NCBI GenBank assembly: GCA_029259845.1
Contig: JAJDEI010000155.1
Location: forward strand, 1-48,329
Source: Planctomycetaceae bacterium
Lineage (GTDB): Bacteria > Planctomycetota > Planctomycetia > Planctomycetales > Planctomycetaceae
Direction: 5' to 3'
DNA length: 48,329 nt
Below the pieces are notes generated by a model. It did not search any database, was not told the origin of the DNA, and saw only the letters and a list, made by a program, of their open reading frames with translations. The translations under genes were made by a program, and so were the position numbers. How positions within the stretch are numbered: the stretch's first letter is position 1; the number at the start of each line of letters is the position of its first letter. Positions 41,514-48,329 of the stretch are shown here, piece by piece.

Positions 41514-41588
41514 GCGGAGGTCTTCCTTGACATTCCGTTCGTCACTCACTGGTTCGCTCGCCGCTGATGCGATTCACCATGATGCATT

Positions 41589-42281
41589 TCACCATTGTGG
41601 CGGGGGTTCATCGGCCCACCTTGAGGGAGGGCCCGCCGGCACCTGCCAGGAGGTGTCGAGATCGATGGTTTCTTCGAGCCCCGTCAGCCCGGAGGTGGCA
41701 ACTTCGTTGAATTGGTAGCGGTACAGCGACAGCGCCCGCCCTGCCCCACAGACGTAGCCGGCGAACCAATCCTGCGCCAACTGGTGGCCGGCGGCTGTTC
41801 GATAACACGTGCTCCAGTACCGCTCGGGCGGAACCGATGGCACTTGTCCGTCTCCGCCCAGCGCCACCTCGACGAAGGCATGCCGGTATCCATCCTGAAA
41901 ATCAAACGATGGGGGCTCGGCATAGCTTCTGCGCATCGACCGGTTCGCTCGCCGAATCGCTTCGTGAGACGCGAATTGTTCGTCCACGCAACGGGAGTAG
42001 TACTCTCCGGAGGCAAGCCGGCACAATGCTCCGCACTCGCCGCTTTCGCAGTTCGAGCCGCGGGCGACGTCCACGCCGTCACTCTCTTGGCTTAAACTGC
42101 CGCCATGCGGACAAGAGCCGTCGCCCTTCTGGCAGAATTCGCCGTCACAGGCATCGCCCGTTGCGGCCTGCCAACGCTGATGCTGGCAACCGGCGACAAG
42201 CAAGCCAAGGGTACACGCAGCGGCTGCACGCACCACGGTACGGGCGAACGACCGGCGTTGATTGTCGATGCGAGTGTTCAT
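41589..42281 (-). CDS. Lipoprotein of unknown function upstream of the export channel gene
   Basis: The product is 230 residues from the ATG at 42281. A Lys/Arg-rich N-terminus and hydrophobic core end in a lipobox (LGLLVAGC, Cys 32). The first 80 residues of the mature part are Cys/Gly/Ser/Asp-rich (DACDGEFCQKGDGSCPHGG), and a more ordered part follows (DFQDGYRHAFVEVALGG, then ERYWSTCYRTAAGHQLAQDWFAGYV). It is not a family I can name. Close same-strand spacing to the Wza-like gene suggests a partner in polysaccharide export or in anchoring the export channel. Confidence 0.75.
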   Translation of the reverse strand: MNTRIDNQRRSFARTVVRAAAACTLGLLVAGCQHQRWQAATGDACDGEFCQKGDGSCPHGGSLSQESDGVDVARGSNCESGECGALCRLASGEYYSRCVDEQFASHEAIRRANRSMRRSYAEPPSFDFQDGYRHAFVEVALGGDGQVPSVPPERYWSTCYRTAAGHQLAQDWFAGYVCGAGRALSLYRYQFNEVATSGLTGLEETIDLDTSWQVPAGPPSRWADEPPPQW

Positions 42282-42884
42282 GGTTGAATCAACGCCCTGC
42301 GAGCGAAAGTCGCCGTTCCCGGCAGGAAACGCTGTGAAATGCCCCCCGATTTATGCACCCGGAACGCCATCGGCCAATGCGCACACCTCCTGCGAGGGTG
42401 CCGCTTTCTCGGATATCGGCCGATCGGTTTGCCGGAGTTAACGATAATCCGGATCGGGCCGGGTTCGCCGGGGCGAACGGCGGTCACGGTTCCTGTCGTG
42501 CCAGTGCAAACCACGACGCCGCTGGCTCTTATGATGCGGCCACAAGCCAGGGAGGGCGAAGCTCCCGCCGAGCCGCGACGTGACGATTCGGACACCATTG
42601 CGGCGATTCGCTCTCCGGCGGGGGCCGATTCCCGCGGGTGGCCCCAGCCGGCACGGTTGGGGCGCGAAGCGACAGGAGGCATCATACTCGGCGTCCGGAG
42701 ATTTCAAGCGGGTCGTCAGCGGAGTGAGAGGCGTCTTGTGCCTGCGGCACCCAGCCGTGCCGGCTGGGCCACCCGCCTCCCCTTCCCGGAAAAACTCGCC
42801 ATCAGTCACCGGAGGGACTCTCAGCAGCAACGTCGTTTCGTCGGCGACGTCAATTCCGTCAATCGGTGGCATCAGCCGCGTGTG
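42282..42884. other. Intergenic region with a long-armed inverted repeat
   Basis: These 603 bp between the lipoprotein gene and the TPR gene (both minus) hold no credible ORF. A pair of arms, GTGGCCCCAGCCGGCACGG (from 42638) and CCGTGCCGGCTGGGCCAC (to 42772), could close a stem of about 20 bp around an 80-base loop. A GGGAGGGCGAAGCTCCC hairpin (about 42549-42565) resembles ones near 13107 and 32835. The plus-strand frame from 42339 runs antisense through the TPR gene and is rejected. Confidence 0.45.
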
Positions 42885-43880
42885 TCACTCATGGTAGGGC
42901 TTGCCGGACTTGTAGAGTTCCAGGCGCGCACGGTAGGCGTCGCTGCCCTGCTCTCCGGCCAGATGCAGCACCTTCGTCTGCCACTCGACCGCCTTCTCGA
43001 AGTCCCCCGCCTCGGCATAAGCGGCTGCCAATGTGTCGAGATAGCCGGCGTTCTTCCAATCCGTCAATTCGCAAGCCTTGGTCGCATTGATGACAGCCTG
43101 TTTTCCATTCCGGGACGCGGCATCGGGGCACGTCGCAAGCACCCACGCCGCCGCGTTATGGCCGCTGACGGGATCGAGGCTTTGCAGCGCGTTGTAATCC
43201 GCAAGCGCCTTGCCGTACTCGCGTTTGATTTCCCAAGCCATGCCGCGGCTGATGTAGACGGAGGTGTTTTTGGGGTCGAGCCGGCTTGCCTCGTTGTAGT
43301 CGGCAATGGCCTTGTCGAACTCGCCCAAGCCGGACCACGCGGTGCCACGGTTGTTGAAGGCCGCTGCATTTTTGGGATCGAGACGAATCGCCTCGTTGTA
43401 GTCAACAATCGCCTTTTCGTACTCCCCCTTGGCGTCCCATGCCCGCGCGCGGCTGTTGTAGGCAGACGCCGAAGATTTGATGCGGATGGCCTCGCTGTAG
43501 TCGGCGATGGCGGTGTCGATTTCGCCCAGATGTTTCCACACCGCCGCGCGGCCGCTGTAGAGCCCCGCGTCCTTGGGATTGCGGCGGATCATGGCGGTCA
43601 GCCGGTCGATGGCGGCCCTGTTCAGGGGGATCGCATGTTTTTGGTCGAGCCAACCGCGCATGCCGTTGGCCAACCACAGCCACTTGCCATTGACCGCTTC
43701 GATCTCGGCCACAAGCCCCGGCCCGACTTCATCGACCTCCGTATCTCCGGACACCTGCAGACCGGCCTTGGCGACCACAACGACCTGATCACCCGGCTCG
43801 TACTGTTGCCCCATCGCTGCGCCCGTTGCCCAGCCCGCGACCCACCAAACCGCACTCGCCGCCGCCACGCATCGCATCAT
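42885..43880 (-). CDS. Secreted TPR-repeat protein with SH3-like N-terminal domain
   Basis: The product is 331 residues from the ATG at 43880 (43928 gives a poorer leader). A signal peptide (CVAAASAVWWVAGWATGAAM) is followed by an SH3-like stretch (PGDQVVVVAKAGLQVSGD, VGPGLVAEIEAVNGKWLWL). At least four tetratricopeptide units follow, repeating the phrase GEYEKAIVDYNEAIRLDPKNA with variations (IDTAIADYSEAIRIK, FDKAIADYNEASRLDPKNT, YGKALADYNALQSLDPVSG), then further helices. TPR domains mediate protein contacts; a partner cannot be named. It is alone, with the Wza-like cluster 600 bp downstream on the same strand. Confidence 0.9.
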   Translation of the reverse strand: MMRCVAAASAVWWVAGWATGAAMGQQYEPGDQVVVVAKAGLQVSGDTEVDEVGPGLVAEIEAVNGKWLWLANGMRGWLDQKHAIPLNRAAIDRLTAMIRRNPKDAGLYSGRAAVWKHLGEIDTAIADYSEAIRIKSSASAYNSRARAWDAKGEYEKAIVDYNEAIRLDPKNAAAFNNRGTAWSGLGEFDKAIADYNEASRLDPKNTSVYISRGMAWEIKREYGKALADYNALQSLDPVSGHNAAAWVLATCPDAASRNGKQAVINATKACELTDWKNAGYLDTLAAAYAEAGDFEKAVEWQTKVLHLAGEQGSDAYRARLELYKSGKPYHE

Positions 43881-44204
43881 GAGAAGATTCCTCGGGAGTC
43901 CCGCAACGCCCTTGGGGACTGGACTCATTCTAAACGCATCGAACGTGCTCCGCGAACGTTTTCTGGCGGTTGGCCGGCCCCCGGAATGTCAAGCCAGGCA
44001 TGAGAGCCGGAAACACATGCTCGTGCGTGCTCCGCCGCCGATCGGCAACGCTGTCTGTTCGTTATCAGTTCCCCTCGGGTGTCACCTTCCCGCGTCGGTC
44101 CGTGGTGGCGGCCGATGGGGTTGTTCCCGATTGCCTGGCATCTTATCGTTTAAGGTGACTTCGGTTGGCCACAGGATCGTCTCTTCTTACCGTTGGTGTG
44201 TGGC
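43881..44204. other. Divergent intergenic region between the TPR gene and a small membrane protein
   Basis: Nothing coding is evident in these 324 bp. They must hold promoters for both flanking genes. No clear sigma-70 pair or repeat was recognised. Confidence 0.3.
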
Positions 44205-44453
44205 ATGGGTTTGCTCGCGACTCCCCTGTTGTTTGGATCTTTCGGGGCATGCCTCTATGGGGTGTCTTGTTTGGGAGAACTTCCGGAGGTGTTGGCGTTC
44301 TCGGTCTATCCGGGCACGCTCTTCTCATTTGCATTGATCCAAGGGCACCTTCCAGTCGTGGTCGTTTTCGCGGCCGCTGCATTCGTGCAGTTCATCGCTT
44401 ATGCGTTCCTTGGGGTGATCGTGTCGATTCTTCTCATCGGTGTCGGCCTGTAA
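44205..44453 (+). CDS. Small hydrophobic membrane protein, function unknown
   Basis: The product is 82 residues from ATG 44205; a TTG at 44193 adds four. Most of the sequence is hydrophobic and could form two or three membrane helices (LLATPLLFGSFGACLYGVSC, LAFSVYPGTLFSFALIQG, VVVVFAAAAFVQFIAYAFLG and on to the C-terminus). There is no ribosome site I can see, and no family I recognise. The continuous hydrophobic pattern over the whole frame makes chance less likely, but the call is tentative. The EAL-HDOD gene converges with it 161 bp downstream. Confidence 0.5.
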   Translation: MGLLATPLLFGSFGACLYGVSCLGELPEVLAFSVYPGTLFSFALIQGHLPVVVVFAAAAFVQFIAYAFLGVIVSILLIGVGL

Positions 44454-44614
44454 CGGCGCCGGCTTGTCACTGCGAATCAAAGTACGCCCCGGTTGGAGTG
44501 GTTCGCGGGCGCTGCTGAGACCGAGTGGGCTGCCTCTGCGGCCCCCCCATCGCGTGCTTGGCGGCAGAATGTCGGGCAGAATCCGCCATTCTGCGACGGC
44601 CAAAGGGCGGGCGG

Positions 44615-45901
44615 CTATGCGGTGCAGGCGAGCAGAGCTTCGGCGATCTCATCGGCACGAGTGAGAGCCGACAGATAGGCGTCGCGAATCGAGCGTTGGC
44701 TCAGTTCCGGGACACCGATGTGTTCCCAGTTCCCCCGTTCGTAGGCAATCACGGAATTCAAGACCTCTCCGAGCGTGCCCTCGAATCGCAACAGGGCCGC
44801 TGACAGATGGTCCGCAAGCCGTAACTCCGTGACCAGGTCTTCGATTTTCTGATGGGTGAGCGCCTCCAGCATTGACAGTACACCGACCGTGCAGAAGTCA
44901 CTGGCGGGATGGCCGCCGATCTGTCCGCCCAGCGTCGCGCACATCTGGCCGCGAATCAAGGCCCGCACGATCAACTCCACGGAGATTTCCCCAAGGCCGG
45001 CCAGTTTGAGCATGGCGGCCAGTGTCGACACGCCGCTACGGCCCAGCAGCACGAGACCATGTCGGATCGAAGTAATCTCTCGGAGGCCGAACACGCTCGA
45101 GTTGACGTACCGCAGAAACTTGTAGCACAGCCGCGGGTCTTGCTGAATGACCGCTTCCAACTCTTCGATCGACGTCGTCGACCGGCAATTGAGGGCGAGC
45201 AACTGGACGACCACAGCCTGATTGATCTGCTGCCGGGCCCCGCGCAGGATTTCGGGCTGCGAATGGAAAAAGCCCTGAAACAAATCGAAACCCAGGGACC
45301 GGCACTGCTCAAACTGCTCCGGCGTCTCGACCTTCTCAGCCAGCAATCGGACCGGCCACTTGCGGAAGGACTCGACATGCCGCGGCAACTCGTCCGGTTC
45401 GATCGCCGGCAGTTCCAGTTTGACATAGTCCGTTAGATCGAGCAGCGGTGCCAAGCGCGGCTCGAAGACCACATCGTCAACGGCAATCTCGAACCCTTCT
45501 TCGCGCAATCGCCGAACGCCCGCGAGCAATTCGTCGTCAATGGTGACGTCCTCCAGCACCTCCAACACCAGCTTGTCCGCCCGGCCGGGGAGTGCGTACT
45601 CACCAAGGAGAAACTCGCGTGTGAGGTTGACGAAGGCCTTGTGGGGTCCGACAACCCGGTCGAGGCCGATCTCCGCAAACGTATTCAGCAAAACCTGCGA
45701 AGTCGCCTTGTATCCCTCCGGGAATTCGTTGGTGTTGCAGCCCGAACGAAACAGCAATTCGTAGGCCTCGATCGCGAGATCGGCTCGCACGATCGGTTGC
45801 CGCGCCACGAAGGCGAAATCCGTGTCGTGTTCCGATCGTTTCGGCTGCACGGAGGCGGCGGCTTCACCGGGTTGCGCGAGGACTGCGGTGTTGGTTTGCA
45901 T
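44615..45901 (-). CDS. EAL-HDOD (YuxH-type) signalling protein with degenerate EAL domain
   Basis: This 428-residue protein begins with an EAL-like domain (FAFVARQPIVRADLAIEAYELLFR, about 29-52; VLEVLEDVTIDDELLAGVRRLREEG; FEIAVDDVVFE; VRLLAEKVETPEQFEQC). The catalytic E-A-L appears as YELLFR, and several metal-binding Glu/Asp of active phosphodiesterases are changed, so it is unlikely to hydrolyse cyclic di-GMP. The second half is an HDOD domain (LNCRSTTSIEELEAVIQQDPRLCYKFLRYVNSS, then SIRHGLVLLGRSGVSTLAAML), which lacks HD catalytic residues in this family. These proteins act in signalling by protein contact. No chemotaxis or flagellar genes are near. It is monocistronic. Confidence 0.92.
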   Translation of the reverse strand: MQTNTAVLAQPGEAAASVQPKRSEHDTDFAFVARQPIVRADLAIEAYELLFRSGCNTNEFPEGYKATSQVLLNTFAEIGLDRVVGPHKAFVNLTREFLLGEYALPGRADKLVLEVLEDVTIDDELLAGVRRLREEGFEIAVDDVVFEPRLAPLLDLTDYVKLELPAIEPDELPRHVESFRKWPVRLLAEKVETPEQFEQCRSLGFDLFQGFFHSQPEILRGARQQINQAVVVQLLALNCRSTTSIEELEAVIQQDPRLCYKFLRYVNSSVFGLREITSIRHGLVLLGRSGVSTLAAMLKLAGLGEISVELIVRALIRGQMCATLGGQIGGHPASDFCTVGVLSMLEALTHQKIEDLVTELRLADHLSAALLRFEGTLGEVLNSVIAYERGNWEHIGVPELSQRSIRDAYLSALTRADEIAEALLACTA

Positions 45902-46661
45902 ATTCTCGACTCACGTTGCCTCACGGAGGGCGGCATCACCCGGAAACCTCTTAACGACGGAAATCGCTTTCCGACCGGACCGTCAATTCAAGCGATCAGC
46001 CCACTTCGGCAATACCCCGACAAGCCCAACTCGCACAGCGAGAAACGGCTTCCATCCGACGATTGCGCCCGTTGTCACCGTCACGACGGTCAGAAACCAT
46101 CTCTTGCAGCAACCCTGAACCCCACCAGAGATGAGCCGGCGAATGGTGACGGGGCGATCGAGACGACGAAAATCAACGAGGAAACCGCTCCGAACAGCCA
46201 AGTGCACCTGAAGACTAGCTCACGAATCCTGCAGTGTGATTGAGTCTCAAGGAAAGCGTCGTCGAGAGCAGCCTTTGGTTCGGGCCGCATGGTCTCACCG
46301 GGTGCGTCAGACAAGGCTCTGTGGCCGACCGGGGCTGACAGTCACCCCAAAAACGGAACGCCCGTTTTTCGGAGTGGTCGAGGTTCCCGTACGACCGCGG
46401 GCCGAAATTCTCACGCCTTGCCTGACCCTGCCCCCCGAATCTTTCATTCAAGGGCCGCCCAACCCTTGAGCGACTCCCTCATGGGAACCATCCGCCACTG
46501 GTCTCGACGCCCTCAAGAGCGAATCGGACTCGTCGCCAGGAGGCCGTGACTGGGATCGGGCTCGCCCGCCGGCTCCCCTTGGAGCGGCGTCAGGCGCGAT
46601 CCGCGCCGGAACTGATTGTTAGCATGGACATCATCTTTTTGCCTGTTTTTCAGGGTCGGCG
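45902..46661. other. Large intergenic region upstream of the cold-shock gene
   Basis: About 760 bp separate the divergently placed EAL-HDOD gene and cold-shock gene. The only frame with some protein character is the tentative small membrane protein at 46090-46290, listed apart. The CGGCAATACCCCGACAAGCC region and CCTTGAGCGACTCCCTCATGGG area show no RNA gene I can recognise. This region may hide unannotated regulation of the cold-shock gene. Confidence 0.3.
46090..46290 (-). CDS. Possible small single-pass membrane protein (tentative, may be frameshifted)
   Basis: From the ATG at 46290 on the minus strand (another at 46314), a 66-residue frame has an acidic N-terminus and one likely membrane helix (LFGAVSSLIFVVSIAP). 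A second hydrophobic segment (FLTVVTVTTGAIVGW), in another frame, follows at once (45983-46207), so a single frameshift would join them into a two-helix protein. No ribosome site or family is apparent. It could be a decayed gene or chance. Confidence 0.25.
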   Translation of the reverse strand: MRPEPKAALDDAFLETQSHCRIRELVFRCTWLFGAVSSLIFVVSIAPSPFAGSSLVGFRVAARDGF

Positions 46662-46689
46662 TTGACGTCACAGCCCCTGATGGTAGGAT
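46662..46689 (+). promoter_or_regulatory. Putative sigma-70-type promoter of the cold-shock gene
   Basis: TTGACG (46662-46667) and TAGGAT (46684-46689) are separated by 16 bp. The gap to the ATG at 46765 would leave a leader of about 70 bases, which fits the long 5' leaders of cold-shock genes. Confidence 0.45.
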
Positions 46690-46764
46690 GCATGCGGCAA
46701 CGGTCGGGTTTGGGCGCGTTTGCTTCAAACATCGCTGCCAATACTCTTTTCAGGAATAGGACTG

Positions 46765-46962
46765 ATGGCAGAAGGTACGATCAAGCGGCTGACAGACAAG
46801 GGTTTCGGTTTCATTGACACCGGAACTGAGTCCGACATGTTCTTTCACATGTCGAACCTCGATGGAGTTCGGTACGAAGAGCTTCACGAAGGGCAACGAG
46901 TTTCGTACACGCCCGGTCACGGTCCGAAAGGACCGCGTGCGGAGAACGTCAAGCCGCTCTAA
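46765..46962 (+). CDS. Cold-shock domain protein (CspA family)
   Basis: The product is 65 residues from ATG 46765, with AGGAATAGG 5-13 bases upstream; the frame is open to 46720 but that part is leader. The single cold-shock domain is complete: GTIKRLTDKGFGFIDTG carries RNP1-like KGFGFI, DMFFHMSNL is the RNP2-like segment, and the tail reads VSYTPGHGPKGPRAENV. These proteins bind single-stranded RNA and DNA. The likely promoter and a terminator hairpin flank the gene, so it is a single-gene transcript. Confidence 0.93.
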   Translation: MAEGTIKRLTDKGFGFIDTGTESDMFFHMSNLDGVRYEELHEGQRVSYTPGHGPKGPRAENVKPL

Positions 46963-46985
46963 GCATAGTTTGGCACGAACGACGG

Positions 46986-47014
46986 AGAAGCCGACGAAAC
47001 TTTCGTCGGCTTCT
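46986..47014 (+). terminator. Hairpin terminator after the cold-shock gene
   Basis: AGAAGCCGACGAAA (46986-46999) and TTTCGTCGGCTTCT (47001-47014) form a 14-bp stem around one base; in RNA a small A/U-containing loop would open. It starts 24 bp after the stop codon and is followed by TGCATT, so the T run is short. Confidence 0.75.
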
Positions 47015-47082
47015 TGCATTGGTGCACCCATAAATCCGCAAAGCCAACCTCCCTCCCCGAACGCAGAATCGGGAGCGAGAGA

Positions 47083-48087
47083 ATGCAAGCTGAGAGCACG
47101 ATGGCCAACAGCGCCCATGATTCTGCACCGCCAACGCTGCGGGCGGGAATAATCGGTCTCGACACGTCGCACGTCATCGAGTTTGCCAAAATCTTTCATG
47201 CCGAGAATCCCGCGGAGGACGTCGCCGGTCTCCGCGTCGTCGCGGCGTATCCGGGCGGCACGGACCTCCCCTTCAGCCGCGATCGGATCGGTGAGTTCAC
47301 CGCACAACTCCGTGAAATGGGCGTCGAGATCGTCGACACGATTCCCGAACTCCTGGAGCGCGTTGACGTCGTCTTGCTCGAAAGTCTCGACGGCCGCATT
47401 CACCTGGAAGAAGCGCGGCTGGTCATCGCGGCGGGCAAGCCGGTGTTCGTCGACAAGCCGGTCGCCGGCTCGCTGGCCGAGGCCATCATGATCTTCAAGC
47501 TTGCCGCGCGAGCCGGGGTGCCGTGCTTTTCAAGCTCCTCGATTCGCTTTGGCGACGTCCTGCTGACGGCCCGCAGCAATGACGAACTCGGCCCTGTTGT
47601 TGGCTGCGATACCTGGGGGCCGTGCAAGTACCAGGCCGGGCTGCCAGACCTGTTCTTCTATGGCATCCACGGCGTCGAAGGGTTGTTCGCGGCGATGGGG
47701 ACTGGTTGCCAGACAGTCTCCCGCACACACACCGAGGACACCGATCTGGTCGTCGGCACATGGGAAGGCGGCCGCATCGGCACCTACCGCGGCATGCGGA
47801 ACACGCCGTGGGGCATCGGGATCACGGTTTTCCATATGCAGGGGACGCGACATACGGAGATCGATGACGACGAAGCCCTCCGCCTCGAATACGAAAACCT
47901 CTGCCGCGAGATCGTCCGCTTCTTCAGCACCGGCGCGCCGCCGGTCCCGACAGGAGAAACGCTGGAAATCTACGCCTTCATGGAAGCAGCCGACGCGAGC
48001 CGAAGCCAGGGCGGCGCTGCCGTCTCGGTTTCCGATGTCTTCCGACGGGCGAAGGCGGAAGCGGCGACAAGGCTCGCCTCCAAGTAA
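47083..48087 (+). CDS. Gfo/Idh/MocA-family oxidoreductase
   Basis: The product is 334 residues from ATG 47083, preceded by GGGAGCGAG; ATG 47101 is also possible. The N-terminal Rossmann part has GIIGLDTSHVIEFAKIF where the family has GxGxxG, so the dinucleotide loop is altered (Asp-Thr-Ser-His). The family's substrate motif is kept as KPVFVDKPVAGSLAEA, and FYGIHGVEGLFAAMG matches the second domain's catalytic region, with His/Tyr where Lys/Asp/His are expected in others. Such enzymes oxidise sugars or related polyols with NAD(P). The altered loop resembles planctomycete sub-families of unknown substrate. The adjacent terminator (46986-47014) separates it from the cold-shock gene. Confidence 0.87.
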   Translation: MQAESTMANSAHDSAPPTLRAGIIGLDTSHVIEFAKIFHAENPAEDVAGLRVVAAYPGGTDLPFSRDRIGEFTAQLREMGVEIVDTIPELLERVDVVLLESLDGRIHLEEARLVIAAGKPVFVDKPVAGSLAEAIMIFKLAARAGVPCFSSSSIRFGDVLLTARSNDELGPVVGCDTWGPCKYQAGLPDLFFYGIHGVEGLFAAMGTGCQTVSRTHTEDTDLVVGTWEGGRIGTYRGMRNTPWGIGITVFHMQGTRHTEIDDDEALRLEYENLCREIVRFFSTGAPPVPTGETLEIYAFMEAADASRSQGGAAVSVSDVFRRAKAEAATRLASK

Positions 48088-48136
48088 CGGACCAGGCGAG
48101 CCGTAACACGCCCTAGGCTGCGTCCGCTTACTGTGC

Positions 48137-48180
48137 CGGCAGTGTGGCTGGAGCGATCCAAAACTGATGATGAACAGGCT
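48137..48180 (+). repeat. Partial, degenerate copy of repeat family A
   Basis: GTGTGGCTGGAGCGATCCAAAACTGATGATGAAC resembles the start of the family (GGTGGCTGGGGCGATCTGAAATCGATGAT) but the rest of the element is not recognisable. It lies about 50 bp after the oxidoreductase stop. Confidence 0.45.
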
Positions 48181-48258
48181 GCACACAACCCTGGCCCAAG
48201 TTCCCCAGTGATTGACGTAAGTGCTTGCCGTGTAACGGTCGGGCTGTGAAAGTCGTCA

Positions 48259-48329
48259 CTACATTTCGGTTGGCTTGAGTTGGCTGGGCAGGGTCATGCG
48301 GAGGTGTCCGAGCAGGATCGCTTGATGAT
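48259..48329 (-). CDS. Possible C-terminal end of a gene entering from the right edge (partial)
   Basis: One minus-strand frame from the window edge is open for 23 codons and ends in TAG (48259-48261). Its tail reads HQAILLGHLRMTLPSQLKPTEM, which looks protein-like but is too short to identify. The neighbouring frames are also open, so this is only a hint that a gene continues beyond the window. Confidence 0.3.
   Translation of the reverse strand, partial: HQAILLGHLRMTLPSQLKPTEM

Noticed and set aside
42339..44003. 554-residue open frame on the plus strand
   Set aside because: It is the complement of the TPR gene plus upstream repeats; the Arg/Gly/Val-rich translation is typical of an antisense frame in high-GC DNA.
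1..48329. tRNA, rRNA or riboswitch genes
   Set aside because: No cloverleaf with a recognisable TTCRA arm, no rRNA core words and no known riboswitch core were found by reading; a covariance-model scan would be needed to exclude them fully.

Overview
The window looks like a chromosomal segment of a member of the Planctomycetota. The evidence is a high-GC sequence carrying paralogous PQQ-type beta-propeller proteins, a ThuA-like protein next to a DUF1080 (3-keto-disaccharide hydrolase) protein, an ExbD-coupled prenyltransferase-repeat protein, several secreted proteins of unknown function, and many intergenic palindromic repeats. The assignment rests on gene families read by eye; no database search was possible. 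No rRNA, tRNA or CRISPR array was found.

Layout. 1-3.1 kb: the right end of an IS66-type element abuts a 5'-truncated DUF1573 gene, followed by a 14-cysteine secreted protein and a membrane-anchored unknown. 3.2-5.9 kb (minus): exbD, overlapping by 4 bp a protein with an N-terminal membrane part, a long linker and a squalene-cyclase-like barrel. 6.2-10 kb (plus): an outer-membrane-type protein with a strong terminator, a small Tyr-rich secreted protein, and an ECF-like sigma factor followed by a single-pass membrane protein. 10.3-13.9 kb: an alpha/beta hydrolase that has lost catalytic residues, a lipoprotein amidase, a HisA-like TIM barrel and a spermidine-synthase-like protein. 14-19 kb: hflK-hflC and tex, separated by repeat elements. 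19.4-21.2 kb: ThuA-like and DUF1080 genes, convergent.

21.7-26.6 kb: a His/Cys-rich small protein, a thioredoxin-fold protein with a C-terminal Cys cluster, and a MacB/FtsX-type permease with its ATPase. These form a plausible envelope export or metal-handling locus, closed by a bidirectional hairpin terminator facing a His/Gly-repeat secreted protein. 26.9-32.3 kb (minus): two PQQ-propeller proteins and a degenerate copy of the 3' end of the first. Between that fragment and the intact gene lies what appears to be a single integron gene cassette, a lipoprotein gene with its own attC site and matching 5' boundary. No integrase is in the window.

32.6-39.1 kb: a MITE-like element, dgoK bracketed by two inverted copies of a ~140-bp repeat family, an HNH endonuclease, a GNAT acetyltransferase, two translationally coupled TrmH-family RNA methyltransferases and a eukaryote-type UDP-glucose pyrophosphorylase. 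39.5-48.1 kb: a Wza-like polysaccharide export lipoprotein with a partner lipoprotein, a TPR protein, a small membrane protein, an EAL-HDOD signalling protein, a cold-shock protein with promoter and terminator, and a Gfo/Idh/MocA oxidoreductase.

The strongest new observation is the lone attC-bearing cassette at 27236-27813. Next are the structured repeat family with at least four full copies (two of them bracketing dgoK), the probable pseudo-hydrolase, the ExbD/alpha-barrel pair and the His/Cys-rich ABC transporter locus.
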